Assembly: GCA_030248215.1 (NCBI GenBank)
Contig: JASANG010000607.1
Coordinates: 1-64,000 of the forward strand
DNA length: 64,000 bases
Source: Enoplolaimus lenunculus
Lineage: Eukaryota; Nematoda; Enoplea; Enoplida; Thoracostomopsidae
Direction: 5' to 3'
The position numbers and the translations under genes are program-made. Shown piece after piece: positions 54,019 to 64,000 of this stretch; within the stretch, counting starts at the first letter, position 1, and each line of letters opens with the position of its first letter. Under the pieces are notes generated by a model. The model worked only from the letters and a program-made list of their open reading frames with translations, was not told the DNA's origin and did no database searches.

Positions 54019-57000
54019 TTAAATATCATCAATGTCGAAATCGTCTTCGTCATCATTAACACGTTCTGCTCCATCAACGACATCGCCTCCACTGTTTCCA
54101 TTTTCAAGCCTTTTCTCGGTCTTCTTCATAATCGCGGTATGATTGACCACCGGACCTTTGCGTGTGCCAGCAGTTCCATTCACTTCATTCGTGGCACCAT
54201 CATCATCGTAAACAACCTGAAATGATGCTAAGTTGAAAATTTGTAAAACTTGCAGCAGTAAATTTACTCTGAAATTCAGTTTTAACACCGATCTTGACAT
54301 AGGTAGCGTTTGCGTCCTACTGAGGTTAATACTAATTAGTCAGACGCGCAAACTCACTTGGTTGTTCCCCAGCTTACGGCTAGGGTGTGACCGGATATCC
54401 GGTTCAATATCCGGTAAAAACGGATACCGTATCTGGTGCCGAATATTGTAACTGTTTTTAGAAGTGAGCGCCTTTAACGTTTTCATGTGATTACATTTCT
54501 CGGCATGTCATAAAGTTCAAGTTTTGATACATGTGGCTGCAAAATTTGCAACCATAAAACATTCTTCACAAAACTTTTTTTTACCTGAAAACTGTGTAGT
54601 ACATTTTGTTTACATTTTGGTTCACTTTTAATTTGCTACAGCGTGTGCGTTGAGTTTCAAATCAACATAGATAAGCGAGCGAGTGTTAAACTCATTTTTG
54701 CATTAAATAATTTCAGTTTATGAACGCGCTAAAAATATAGCTAAAAATAATTATTCTAATATAGACAATATCCTGTATTCGGCTCCTGTTCCAGGGTGGC
54801 ACCGAATCCACAATTTGACCGAATCTGAATCCAGTTCTAGTTTGCCGAATCCGAATATTGCATGTTGCAAATTTCTGATATGCATAATTTGTTTCATAAC
54901 ATCAACGCAATACCAGCCGCATAACTTGTAAACGCTAATATATTTCATGCCCGACCTCAGTTCTGAGATTTGTGACTTGTAACAAAAAATATTGATTTAC
55001 AGAAAAAGTTCTATTAAAAATTTTATCTGGCTTCTCCACAGCGGGGGGGGGGACCCAGCACTTTTCGAAATTTCCATTTCCCCCCCGGCGAAAATTTTGC
55101 CGCCCCAGGAAAGGCCCCCCGGCGAATTTTCTGCCGCCTCCCAGCATTTTTTTGCTGGGCCCCCCCAGGACTTTTCTAGGTCAAAAATTTTCAATGTTAA
55201 AACGTAAAGACCTGGACTTCTTTTGAGGCAGACATTCGGCAAAATATGATTTTATATTACGCTGAGTACTCATAATTTTTAATAGCGTTACAAATGCCCG
55301 TAGTAACTAATACAATTCAATAATGAACTGAAAAAAGCACAATTATATAAAGACCGTTTCAGGGCATACAGCATTCGAAAGTAGTTGCAGCAGCAAGTTC
55401 AACCCGCCTGAGCCTTATGATAAACTGAAGCTGTGACTAATATACAATATATATATTAATCACAGTTTCAATTATAGATTATCTATATTTTATATAATTG
55501 TGCTTCTTTCAACTTCTGGTTAAGTTGTCAGTATATACGTAATATTAGTTAAAATTATTGTTATTAGCGTTTGCGAGAAATTTTTGTCATGTTGAGCGAT
55601 GAGTAATCTTAAGTTGAGTTGGAAACACGGTCTAGAATGAAAAAATGGCCCAAAAAGTCGGTTTGCAAAATTTTAAGTCTGCCCCCCCCCCCAGGATTCC
55701 CCAGATCATCTGGGGGGCCCCCAGGAAACGCCCCCGGCGGAAATTTTCAAGCTGTGGAGAAGCCAGTTTATTGCTTAAAAATGAAAAACATATTGCCGAA
55801 CATTGTTGGATTCTGCTTTATCACAATCGAATCCGACTCCGAATCACAAATTTTTGCCGAATCCAAACTTTTGTTGCCACCCTCTCCTGTTCCAGTGAAA
55901 AATCCAATATCCGTATCGGGTTCCGGTATCCGCTAAATTAATATCCGGTCGTACCCTGCTTACGACCAACCGAAATTGGTAGAGAAAATAAGGATAGCAG
56001 TATAGACGTACTATCTGAACTGCCATAAAAATTTTGAATTTGAATGACAAAATTAAGTATACTCGCTGAAAAAAAGTAAGGGTTCTTGTAAGCTTTCCTC
56101 GCACATTTAAGGTAGACTTACACAAAGGATGCTGCGGCTTTAAGATTTTGCTTTAGGAAAACCAAAATGTTGAAAACTAGGAGGATTTACTGTCTTTGGA
56201 CGGGCATATACACAATTTTCAGAAATCGGCACGAAGGCGCGCTTATATACCTCAAGATCATCATCGTCATCTTCATTCTCTCCATCATCCGATTCTTCTT
56301 CGGCTTCTTTCAACCATTGCAAAAACGGAGCAGCTTTGCTACGAATTGCTTTATTATCGTCCTTGCTTACGTACTTTTTAGAAGACTGCAATGAAAAAGT
56401 TTTCTAGCAAAAATATTTCTTAATCAGAAAGAACCAGCATAAATGGAGCGCAACCCATTTTTTTACAAAAAGACAACAATAAAATTTGATTCAAAACCAT
56501 GCCTGCCTGTTGCAAACACAAAATTATTTAGAGAACTTCAAGAGCCTTATTCACAGTTCTCTACTCGCAAAATCAGTTTACGAAACTTACTATGTACTTA
56601 CTGATTCATGCAACACCTACCTTATCACCCCATTCCATCAATGCATCTTCTTCAATAATGTCTTCGTCGTAAAACGCTTTTAGGATGTGTGCAGTCTTCG
56701 GTAACAAAGTTTCACGATGATCCCGGATCAATTGCTCAATGCCACCCAATAGGTACCGCTGTGCTCGTTTATTTTCGTATGTAAACTAGAACCAACGAAA
56801 TACACAAATTTTTATCACGCTTTAAACATTAATATAAATCGAGGTGATAATCATCGCGTTGTAGCATTTATTTTCGTTAAATCGAATTATGAACACAAGT
56901 TAAAAGTGTTCCAGGACCGACATTCAATAGCCTCCTGGACCTGGCCTCGAAAGGATACAAAGAAAAAATCGAACAATTACCCGTAGAAATACATTTCGAT

Positions 57001-60000
57001 ATTTTTTGACTTGCGAGCAAACTTCTTCGCTCAACAAAACTTTGCACAACAACAGAACTGCTTTATCCTTAATATCGAGCCGCTCTGCTTCAGCAACAAT
57101 TAATTTGCCGTCACCCAACGCGTTCGATTCATCCATTTGCTTCTAAAAAAGACGACTTATTGAAATATTGTTTGAAGTTCAGTTGCGAATTATACTGCAA
57201 GTAGATATGTCAAAATAGACCTCTCTCAGCGCGAACGAATAATAGCATGCCATACCGAATTTTATATAAAGTCTGCAGCAAGAGATATTCGTAAACGATT
57301 ATGTAAGGTTTTTCCGAAAACCCAGTGTTTCTCTCCTCAAGACTACGTATATATTATATACATATGCGATGTCGGATGGCCATCAATCTTTGATTAAATT
57401 AAAACAATTATCAGGAACTACCTACCATCGATAGTCTAACTGCGCTCATAATCATTAGCCTCTACAGCCTACACTCATAGATTTTTCGCACGAGAACTCT
57501 ACCTTCAAGAAGTTAAAAAACATATCAAGTCGTTCGCCGAGATCTCGCTCTAAATCATCGTTCACTGTCAGTCCTGCCATCCCTGCTACTAGCTCCTTTT
57601 GTCGTTCAGCGGCGTCTTCCGGGTTGACTGCCCAGTCATCATCGTCGACACCGTCACTTCCACCTCCGCTTCCATCCTAATCAAGTTATGATATACAATT
57701 GAAACAGTAAAACTAAACGATGCGAAAATTATACCAAAGCTGAAGCAATGCTGGCATATTGCAAAGGAATTAATCAATATGTAACAGGATTGATATTTTG
57801 AAGCTAAATATAGATGAGGTAGCACGACAAAATCAATTTTAACTGGACTACAGCTATACTGTTAAGCCAACATTTTCCTCAGTATAGTCTAGCAAAACTA
57901 GCAATAACCCCGAAACACTATTTATGTTCAGCATGAAACCTTTGACATGATGTTTCGCCTTTTCTCAAAATTTTCATATACTTGCAAATACTCACGAAAA
58001 GTGCCAATTATTACCGATGCCGATCAATCGGCACATCCCTACCGTTTTCACCCTCCTATCCCATAACCTAATGACATTACAAATGCCCCATGGCCGAACA
58101 GGGAACAATAGAAATTTCTTACTTCAGCAAACGCATTTTCAAATCCGCCATCTGTCACATCGTTTCCCACAACTGTTTGATCCGATGGTGACGTCGGACT
58201 TTCTGCCTTGGAACGCTTTCCACGGCGATCTTTTTTATCTTCTAAAACAATGATACCTACGTGATCTCACATGCACGCAATACAATGTATCAACACCAAG
58301 GGTTTAATGTCAATCAGGTACGACTTTACAGTAAACGAAACCAGCCCATCAATTAAATCTTACCGTTACATTTCTTAGTCAAAAATTAATACTTAAACTA
58401 CCACGTTACTGAAAACATCAAAGAACATCGCATCTAATGCTTACTACAATACTAAAGAACATGTATTGTATGCAGGGTGCTACCGGAATTCCGATTTCGA
58501 TTAGAATTCAGATTCAAAACGAGTTCCGATTCCGATTGCACAATCAATCGAAATCGGAATTTTGAAATTTAATTTTAATCCAACTTGTTGTGATACGTTG
58601 CTTTAAAATTCAATTCTGTATTAGGCATCTATTGAATTGCTTTCGATAAGTTAACTTATATATCATAGCAAATTTGTTCATGTGACGTTTTTGATAATTG
58701 TTGCCAGCCAACAGACACTCACTCTAAATCAACATACTTGTCAATACAAATTATTCGTGCAGTCACAAAATTTCTAGTTCCGATTCCGTTTACAATTTCG
58801 GTATAAATTTGCTGTTCCGATTCCGATATAATCCAGTTCCGCATTGCACCCTGATTGTATACGTATATAAATCATAATAAATATTAAATGAATATTCTGA
58901 TTTAACAAAAGGCAAACTAACACTTATTGGGCAACTATGAAATCCAAACTAACTTTTGTCTCCAGTATCTCCATCGCTTCCTGGCGGATTTTTTACAATA
59001 TAAGTTGTCAAGCGGTCTTTGTATTTAAGCACAGATGCAAAACCACACGCTGCGCACGACTGTCCAATTTCATTTTTCTTAACACCCTAACAACTCAAAC
59101 ACTAAGTGACTCATCTTACCAATGAAGGAATGGCCACAGGGAGTTTCACAACGTTCCAATAACCCAGCCCACGTGTGCCAGTTTTATCCACATCTAAGCT
59201 TAAAACCTAAGTAAAAATTGATCACCGGAAGAGCTAAAATAAAATATATTTCTTATGGAAAATTTTTGTCGAAGCGATCTAAACTTAAAGTATTCTAACT
59301 TCACAAAAACATCTTACCATTTGTAATTCAACTAATCTAGGGACTTAAATTCGTTTGATAGAATTTGTTTAACAAAAATCAACAGGCGCAGAAAAACTTT
59401 AAAGCCCACAGAAACTGTCTAGCAAAACAATATATGCTGATACTCACGAAAAGTGCCGGTAATAACCCACGGTATCCGCGGATTTTGAGAACAATCTTTC
59501 CTGATTTCCCTGATAAAAATTCCATTTTTCCCTAATTTTTTAGAAACGTTTTCCCTGATTTAAAAGCTTGATTTCGGCCTAATGATAGCCCTTTTGTAAA
59601 GAATAAACATTGTTCCGAAATCGTACATAGATGAACTATGCGTGAGTCGGTGTCGTTTTGACACATTCCCTGATTTCCCTGATGTGCGGATGCCACATAA
59701 CCGATATCAATGTCGATTGATTGGCAAATCCCTAAATCTTTGTGCAAAAAAGTATGTATTATGTTCAACAAATTTAAATTAAAGCATACGGCATATTTGC
59801 ATAAAACTATAATTTTTTCGAAAAGTACATATGTTTAAGCTTAAGCACAAACCACTCGGAACAAAATATTTCCACTCACCAAATTCGTTTCTGGATTGTC
59901 ACACTCTGGACAGAGTACGAATTTCCGTATGAATCCATCGAGTAAATTTTGCAACTTTTCCGCATCATGCTCTCCATTAACAATGAAGCGGTCGTTCTTG

Positions 60001-61423
60001 CTGTCGACTTGTGTTTGCGCTCCAAGTTCACATCCAAAATATTTCGTTGGATCTGAAAAATTAACAGGCATTATTTTGATACGTTGCATAAAAATTCTGT
60101 ATCATTTATCTATTAAATTGTTTCCGATGAGCAAGGATGGGAGTCTCGGTCTCTCTAAGTCTCGGTATTTGGTAGGTAGGTATTCACTTTATCTGCTGTA
60201 CTTTAGATTTTCATAATCCACGGAAGCGAAATCTACCTTTTCGGCAATCGTCAAGGTTTATATACTATACTAATGTAATCTAATCCTGTTGCACCTTGAG
60301 CGTTATACATTTAGTTTATTGAGCTGTATGCATAATGTTAAACTATTTCCTTTTACTTGGAAATGTTTATTGTGCAATGTATATAATAGTGTGTCAAAAA
60401 AAACTACCAAATTTCCTAATTTTTTAAACTGTTATACGTAACTTTGCAGTAAACTAACTATAGTAATTATTAGGGATGTGCCGACTAATCGGCATCGGTT
60501 AATGATGTACTGAAGTATCCTATCTGTTTATTAAGCATGGTGTACTAAAATTAGAATCGGCATCGGCAAACTGTCAAAATAAAAATCGGCATCGGTATCG
60601 GCAAAAATTTTGGTATCGGCACATCCCCAGTAATTATCTCTGTCCCACAAAACTAGATTCGCACTAATCAGAATCACTATAACCTAGCTCGATAAATAAT
60701 GTTCTGGCTCGCTGAGACCACGATTCAACATACACTTCCACACACCCATACCTAAGTTGAAGCGTAAACCAAAGCCTAAGCCACCCATATCATACTGTAG
60801 TACAACAATCACGTTAAGGGAACAATAATTGATTAACACAGTAATAGGTTGAATGAAGTAAACAAGTGTCCAATTTCGAGTGGTTCTCGTTCTCGCATAT
60901 ATGTTTGGTCCAAAATGCGAGCAAAACACTGCTGCGTAATTTTTCAACTCAAATTAGCTCAGCTATTAGCAATTGTTTATCGCTTTTTAATTGCCGATAG
61001 ATTTAATACTTCAGTGAAAACAGTATAGCAACACACGTACATGTCGGAGGTCTGCCTAGTGCCTTTGCAATCTCAGGCATGTTGACGATTACTGTTTTGA
61101 TGCCATTACCTTTCCCTTCAACCTAAAACATAAATACTTCGTTCGATGAACAACAGTAAGACTGTTTATATACAAAGCAAACCTTGATAAGTGTTGGGAA
61201 AGCAACAAACATCTGCGATACTATATAACTAAAATGGACAAAACGCGTGTTGGACACTGAAAAGTTAAATTTTCACCCTTAAAATTTTCAACTGGAGGAC
61301 AGAATCTTGATTGGGGTGGGTCTTGAACTGGTAAGCAAATTAAAAACTTACCTTCGCCAGAAGCCGTGGCATTTTATACCGATAAAACGGATCGTCCACG
61401 TTGCGATTCACGTTTATAGACAT
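54019..61423 (-). CDS. EIF5: Eukaryotic translation initiation factor 5 (complete, 10 coding exons)
   Basis: eIF5 is the cytosolic GTPase-activating protein for eIF2-GTP in the 43S/48S initiation complex; its C-terminal W2 (HEAT) domain contacts eIF1A, eIF2beta and eIF3c. Coding exons in order: 61352-61423, 61041-61122, 59880-60052, 58954-59086, 58123-58241, 57503-57676, 56981-57142, 56621-56785, 56251-56385, 54019-54216. All introns are GT-AG and phases join without a break, giving 1413 nt, 470 residues plus stop (human is about 431). Residue 15 is the Arg of FYRYKMPRL, matching the GAP arginine finger. [14 protein letters not shown] and the zinc ribbon (CPEC, then CAAC) follow, then a charged linker. 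The W2 domain has [18 protein letters not shown] and the AA-box segments EEDALMEW and WLKEAEEES. The tail is Asp/Glu-rich, ending DDFDIDDI. Odd points are a longer acidic/Asn-Gly tail and MITEs in introns 2, 4, 5 and 9. The identification is secure; the least certain boundary is the acceptor of exon 4 (59086). Confidence 0.97.
54792..55884. mobile_element. Second hAT-like element of the nest
   Basis: CAGGGTGGCACCGAATCC and TTTGTTGCCACCCTC ends. The exact 8-bp duplication is TCCTGTTC (54784-54791, 55885-55892). Arms rich in CCGAATCCGAAT. Confidence 0.88.
55027..55766. mobile_element. Innermost element of the nest, 16-bp perfect inverted ends
   Basis: CTGGCTTCTCCACAGC at 55027-55042 and its exact inverse at 55751-55766. 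G/C-runs and CCCCCGGCG/AAATTTT motifs flank both ends. The target duplication is not clear, so the superfamily is not assigned. Confidence 0.7.
58003..58038. mobile_element. Solo end of a CGGCATCGG MITE
   Basis: ATTACCGATGCCGATCAATCGG then CACATCCCTA, the inverse of the end at 60471. It lies in eIF5 intron 5. Confidence 0.5.
58473..58853. mobile_element. hAT-like MITE, eIF5 intron 4... between exons 4 and 5
   Basis: CAGGGTGCTACCGGAATTCC and AGTTCCGCATTGCACCCTG ends. Flanks ATTGTATG/ATTGTATA (8 bp, one mismatch). The arms repeat TTCCGATTCCGAT. 381 bp. Confidence 0.88.
60471..60629. mobile_element. hAT-like MITE (TAGGGATGTGCCGA), eIF5 intron 2
   Basis: TAGGGATGTGCCGA and TCGGCACATCCCCA ends. 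The exact 8-bp duplication is GTAATTAT (60463-60470, 60630-60637). 159 bp of mostly AATCGGCATCGG. Confidence 0.9.
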
Positions 61424-61708
61424 GGCAGCAACTTTTTATTTATAGGAAACCAGAAACCAAAAAATCAATGGTTGACGTTAATGCTGCGAGTAAAACGTAA
61501 GAAATGGCGTACTGTAATGACGATAAGAGACTGAGTTGATACACGAAGATGCGCAATGACTGATTCAAGTCAAACACGAATACGTAGTGCTGAGAACAGT
61601 GTCCCGGTCGCCTCAAGCTTTAAATACGCATACGTAATTACTTATATTCTACACAGATTCTGTCCAAATACACCCACCAAATGTGTTTTCCACTGGTTAC
61701 CAATATTT

Positions 61709-62448
61709 CTATTGCAACAATTCTGAATTTCTAGCGTACGTTGATGTAGTACAACCGGCTTCTCCTGCAGTTGCTGATGATTTATGGAATTCCGATATTA
61801 GCGCTATATAAACCACCTGTAGTATCACTGCTATGATGCGAAAACCGAGTAACGACTCTGGATGCTTGTTATTTAATTCAAACACCGTTAAAGGGCTAGC
61901 GGTATGGTATTCAGACAATGCTAAGCTACGTTTGACACGTGTTTTCGGATTGAAAAACGTAGAATCGCTTTGAAATCGTTTCGACTCAATCGGATCTACG
62001 TTATGATACGAGAGACTAGTGCAAATAGACTTGTGATGATGATTTCTGCTAGGACGATGTTGCTGTTTTGAAATTGGCGACACTGTTATTGTAGTGTGGC
62101 AATTTGCTTTAGCTCCTATATTATCACTTTCAGTACCTGCTCCTTCAACTAACAACCTGGCGGTAGCAACAGTTAAACTCGTGTTTTCGGTATCAACGAC
62201 AGGAACAGTTGAGACGTTGTGAATAAGACGAGTACAGCTGTCTGAAATATAACACCTTTGAACAATCGTCGGTTCTAACTGTTTAAGTACGACTAATGCA
62301 GCTTTAAACCAATCAAGATGTGATGATTGACAACTAGATGTCTCCCGTTGAAAATCGGATCGAGTGATTGAGTGACATTCAAACACGAAGTCCAACAATT
62401 TTGACGATGATGGTTCACCAGCGAGAAAATTTCGTTGACATATGTTGG
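61709..62448 (-). CDS. 3' part of unrecognised gene: Cys-containing ectodomain plus C-terminal membrane segment
   Basis: This is a 250-residue open frame ending in a stop at 61709, head-on upstream of eIF5 on the same strand (about 290 bp gap). It is the longest unexplained ORF outside repeats. An acceptor TTTTAG lies at 62449-62450 and would open the exon in phase 1, so an upstream exon with the start (perhaps a signal peptide) is likely; an in-frame ATG at 62467 is the alternative start. The first 80 residues carry spaced Cys (ICQR, FECHS, SSCQ, RCYISDSC). Ser/Thr- and His-rich sequence follows, including a basic KTRVKR stretch. One hydrophobic segment (LLGFRIIAVILQVVYIALI) lies about 30 residues from the end. 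This layout suggests a secreted or single-pass membrane protein. I do not recognise the family. Confidence 0.5.
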
Positions 62449-62944
62449 CTAAAATTATATTAAACATAAATATAAATGTTTAATATTCCCAAAGCGTACA
62501 TAAGAAAAATATATAAAAGCATTTCAATTGAAGTATTCTACCCACTTTGTAATGCAAGCTAACTAATTAAGAAGCGACCGAACATAGAGGTGTCATGGTA
62601 CGTATAAAAAATGCCGGAGCCGAAGATACGGTTATGTTCAAAAAATAACACTGGTCATAAGGAGATGCGCGAAAACGCGACATTATGGCCCCCCTCCTGG
62701 AAAGAAAATTTTCTAAAAATAAAAATTTCAGAAATGTTGGCAAATTTGTGCTTGCTCTAAAGCTCAAAGCCTGCGGAAAACGATTTCCCGAATGTGGATT
62801 ATGGTTTTGCAGTTTAATGAAAGTTATGGGACAAAAACCTCAAATATCGATCCCCCAAATTTTACAACTAATGGTAGGTTTTACTAGATCTCAAACAGGT
62901 GTTTTATTCATCCAACGCTGGCTCATCGCAAAAATTGAACTTGT

Positions 62945-63056
62945 TTAGTTCTTCCGTTAGCTCTTCCGCGGAAAGAATTAAATTAGTTTAGTTTTTCCAG
63001 GGGAAGAATTAAACTAGCTTAGTTTTTCCGGGGGAGGAATTAAACTAGTTTAGACC
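62945..63056 (+). repeat. Short tandem repeat, unit about 45 bp, about 2.5 copies
   Basis: AGTTTTTCCNGGGG then AGGAATTAAACTAG recurs head to tail. It lies in the intergenic region upstream of the hypothetical gene. Confidence 0.7.
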
Positions 63057-63653
63057 AACACATATCTTGCGCCTCAATTCGAAACGTGATTCCTGGGGAT
63101 CATTTATGATCACCCCCGGAATTTTCGCTTTTCAAAATTTTCCTTTTTTAAAAGTGAATTTAGTGACGGATCAAAATTTGACCCCACAAAAAGTCGCAAT
63201 TTTTTAAAAAATATATTGCTCGTTAGAATAAGCAACAGAAACAACATCTTAGGCTGACTGTTTACTTAACGTTCGAAAACTGCGAAAATGTTTAGATAAG
63301 GACTCAGGTTAAAATTGGCAACAAATATTGATACTAACATGATATAGAGTGCACAATTCCTTATATTTCGAGTCATTGCGTATTGCACGTCGTTAACCAG
63401 TCTGTGGTTAAAGAACTTATGAATGCTACGTAAACCGTATTCAATTTTTTGAACAAATAACATTTTGCAAAAATAATAGATAAGGGCACAGCGCTAATGC
63501 GCTGTTCACAATATAAAATTCGGACTGGTCACAAAATGTGCACGTATATATAGACCTTAGAATGGATTAGCACATTTTTTCCCATGTTCGGGGAGGGAGG
63601 TTAAAATGAGGCCAAGATCGTCTCCTTCGGTCCACCCGTTAAGGAGTTATAAT

Positions 63654-64000
63654 TAGGGATGTGTCGATTAATCGGCATCGGTAATAATCGGCAGTTTTTG
63701 TGAGCATCGGCATCGGCACTGCAAACAAATTGCCGATTCATTGCCGATACTTTTTGGACATAACAGTCAGTTTGAATGCTATCAGTTTCATTTGTGGGCG
63801 GTTATCACTGTGACTGGTCAGCAAAACTGATATCTTTTAGTGCGTTTGTGTTTGAAAAAATGAATTAAAATGAACCGTTCGTCTGAAATTATAATCGTTA
63901 TGATTGTTAGGGCTTAAGTTTTCACATAATGATGTAATGCAGTATCCTATGTGTTCATTAAGCATAGTGTACTAAAATTGGAATCGGCATCACCATCGGT
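63654..64000. mobile_element. hAT-like MITE running off the window edge
   Basis: It starts TAGGGATGTGTCGATTAATCG and shares ATTAAGCATAGTGTACTAAAA with 60471-60629. Its other end is not in the window. Confidence 0.7.

Larger units (their letters stand above)
54381..55958. mobile_element. Outer hAT-like element of a triple nest, eIF5 intron 9
   Basis: TAGGGTGTGACCGGATATCC and AATATCCGGTCGTACCCTG ends. Flanks CTTACGGC/CTTACGAC (8 bp, one mismatch). Everything between about 54460 and 55900 beyond its own short arms is younger insertion or unassigned. Confidence 0.85.

Noticed and set aside
55619-55941. Overlapping ORFs of about 100 codons
   Set aside because: They are arms of the nested hAT-like elements (C-runs, CCGAATCC repeats) inside eIF5 intron 9.

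Overview
The window is AT-rich nuclear DNA from an animal. It holds intron-containing genes in a landscape dominated by short non-autonomous DNA transposons (MITEs). All four genes I can support lie on the minus strand. In order from high to low coordinates they are: the 3' part of an unrecognised gene for a Cys-containing, probably membrane-anchored protein (about 61.7-62.4 kb); a complete ten-coding-exon eIF5 gene (54.0-61.4 kb); a class A peptide GPCR of FMRFamide-receptor type (15.9-18.9 kb, with a candidate first exon near 21.2 kb); and a radial-spoke protein 3 (RSPH3) gene (2.0-12.9 kb). RSPH3 is an axonemal protein, so the organism has motile cilia or flagella. With the FMRFamide-type receptor this suggests a ciliated invertebrate bilaterian. 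I cannot place it further.

Layout. 0-1 kb is a long foldback element. 2-12.9 kb is RSPH3, with five of its eight introns invaded by TTAGGC-bearing MITEs. 12.9-15.7 kb has MITEs plus some plus-strand exon-like pieces. 15.9-21.2 kb is the GPCR locus. 21.3-54.0 kb shows no gene I can defend and is a mosaic of about ten MITE families, often nested. 54.0-61.4 kb is eIF5, with a triple-nested hAT-like stack in its last intron. 61.7-62.4 kb is the hypothetical gene. The right edge runs into another hAT-like MITE.

The most distinctive feature is a pair of related MITE families, here A and B. They are about 150-220 bp long, start and end in GGCC(C/A)ATGT-type inverted repeats, are flanked by 8-bp target duplications, and carry internal runs of the telomere-like hexamer TTAGGC. 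In one copy inside RSPH3 intron 1 the run has expanded to about 22 tandem units. Family A has well over a dozen copies in 64 kb. Other families named here are: C (GAGTCAAATTGACTC foldback, TA duplications), D (GAGTTGA repeats), G (GTAGCCAGCTCACC), H (TAA duplications, PIF/Harbinger-like), P (CGACAACTTGTCG), S (GTGTAGCACCTATC), T (CTGTAGTGACCCGAATA, TA duplication), hAT-like CAGGG elements with 8-bp duplications, and tRNA-derived SINEs. No ORF long enough for a transposase or reverse transcriptase is present, so every mobile element seen is non-autonomous.

The genes have no evident functional link: translation initiation, neuropeptide signalling and cilium structure. Exon coordinates come from reading splice sites, phase continuity and remembered family sequences. 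No alignment program or RNA data were used.
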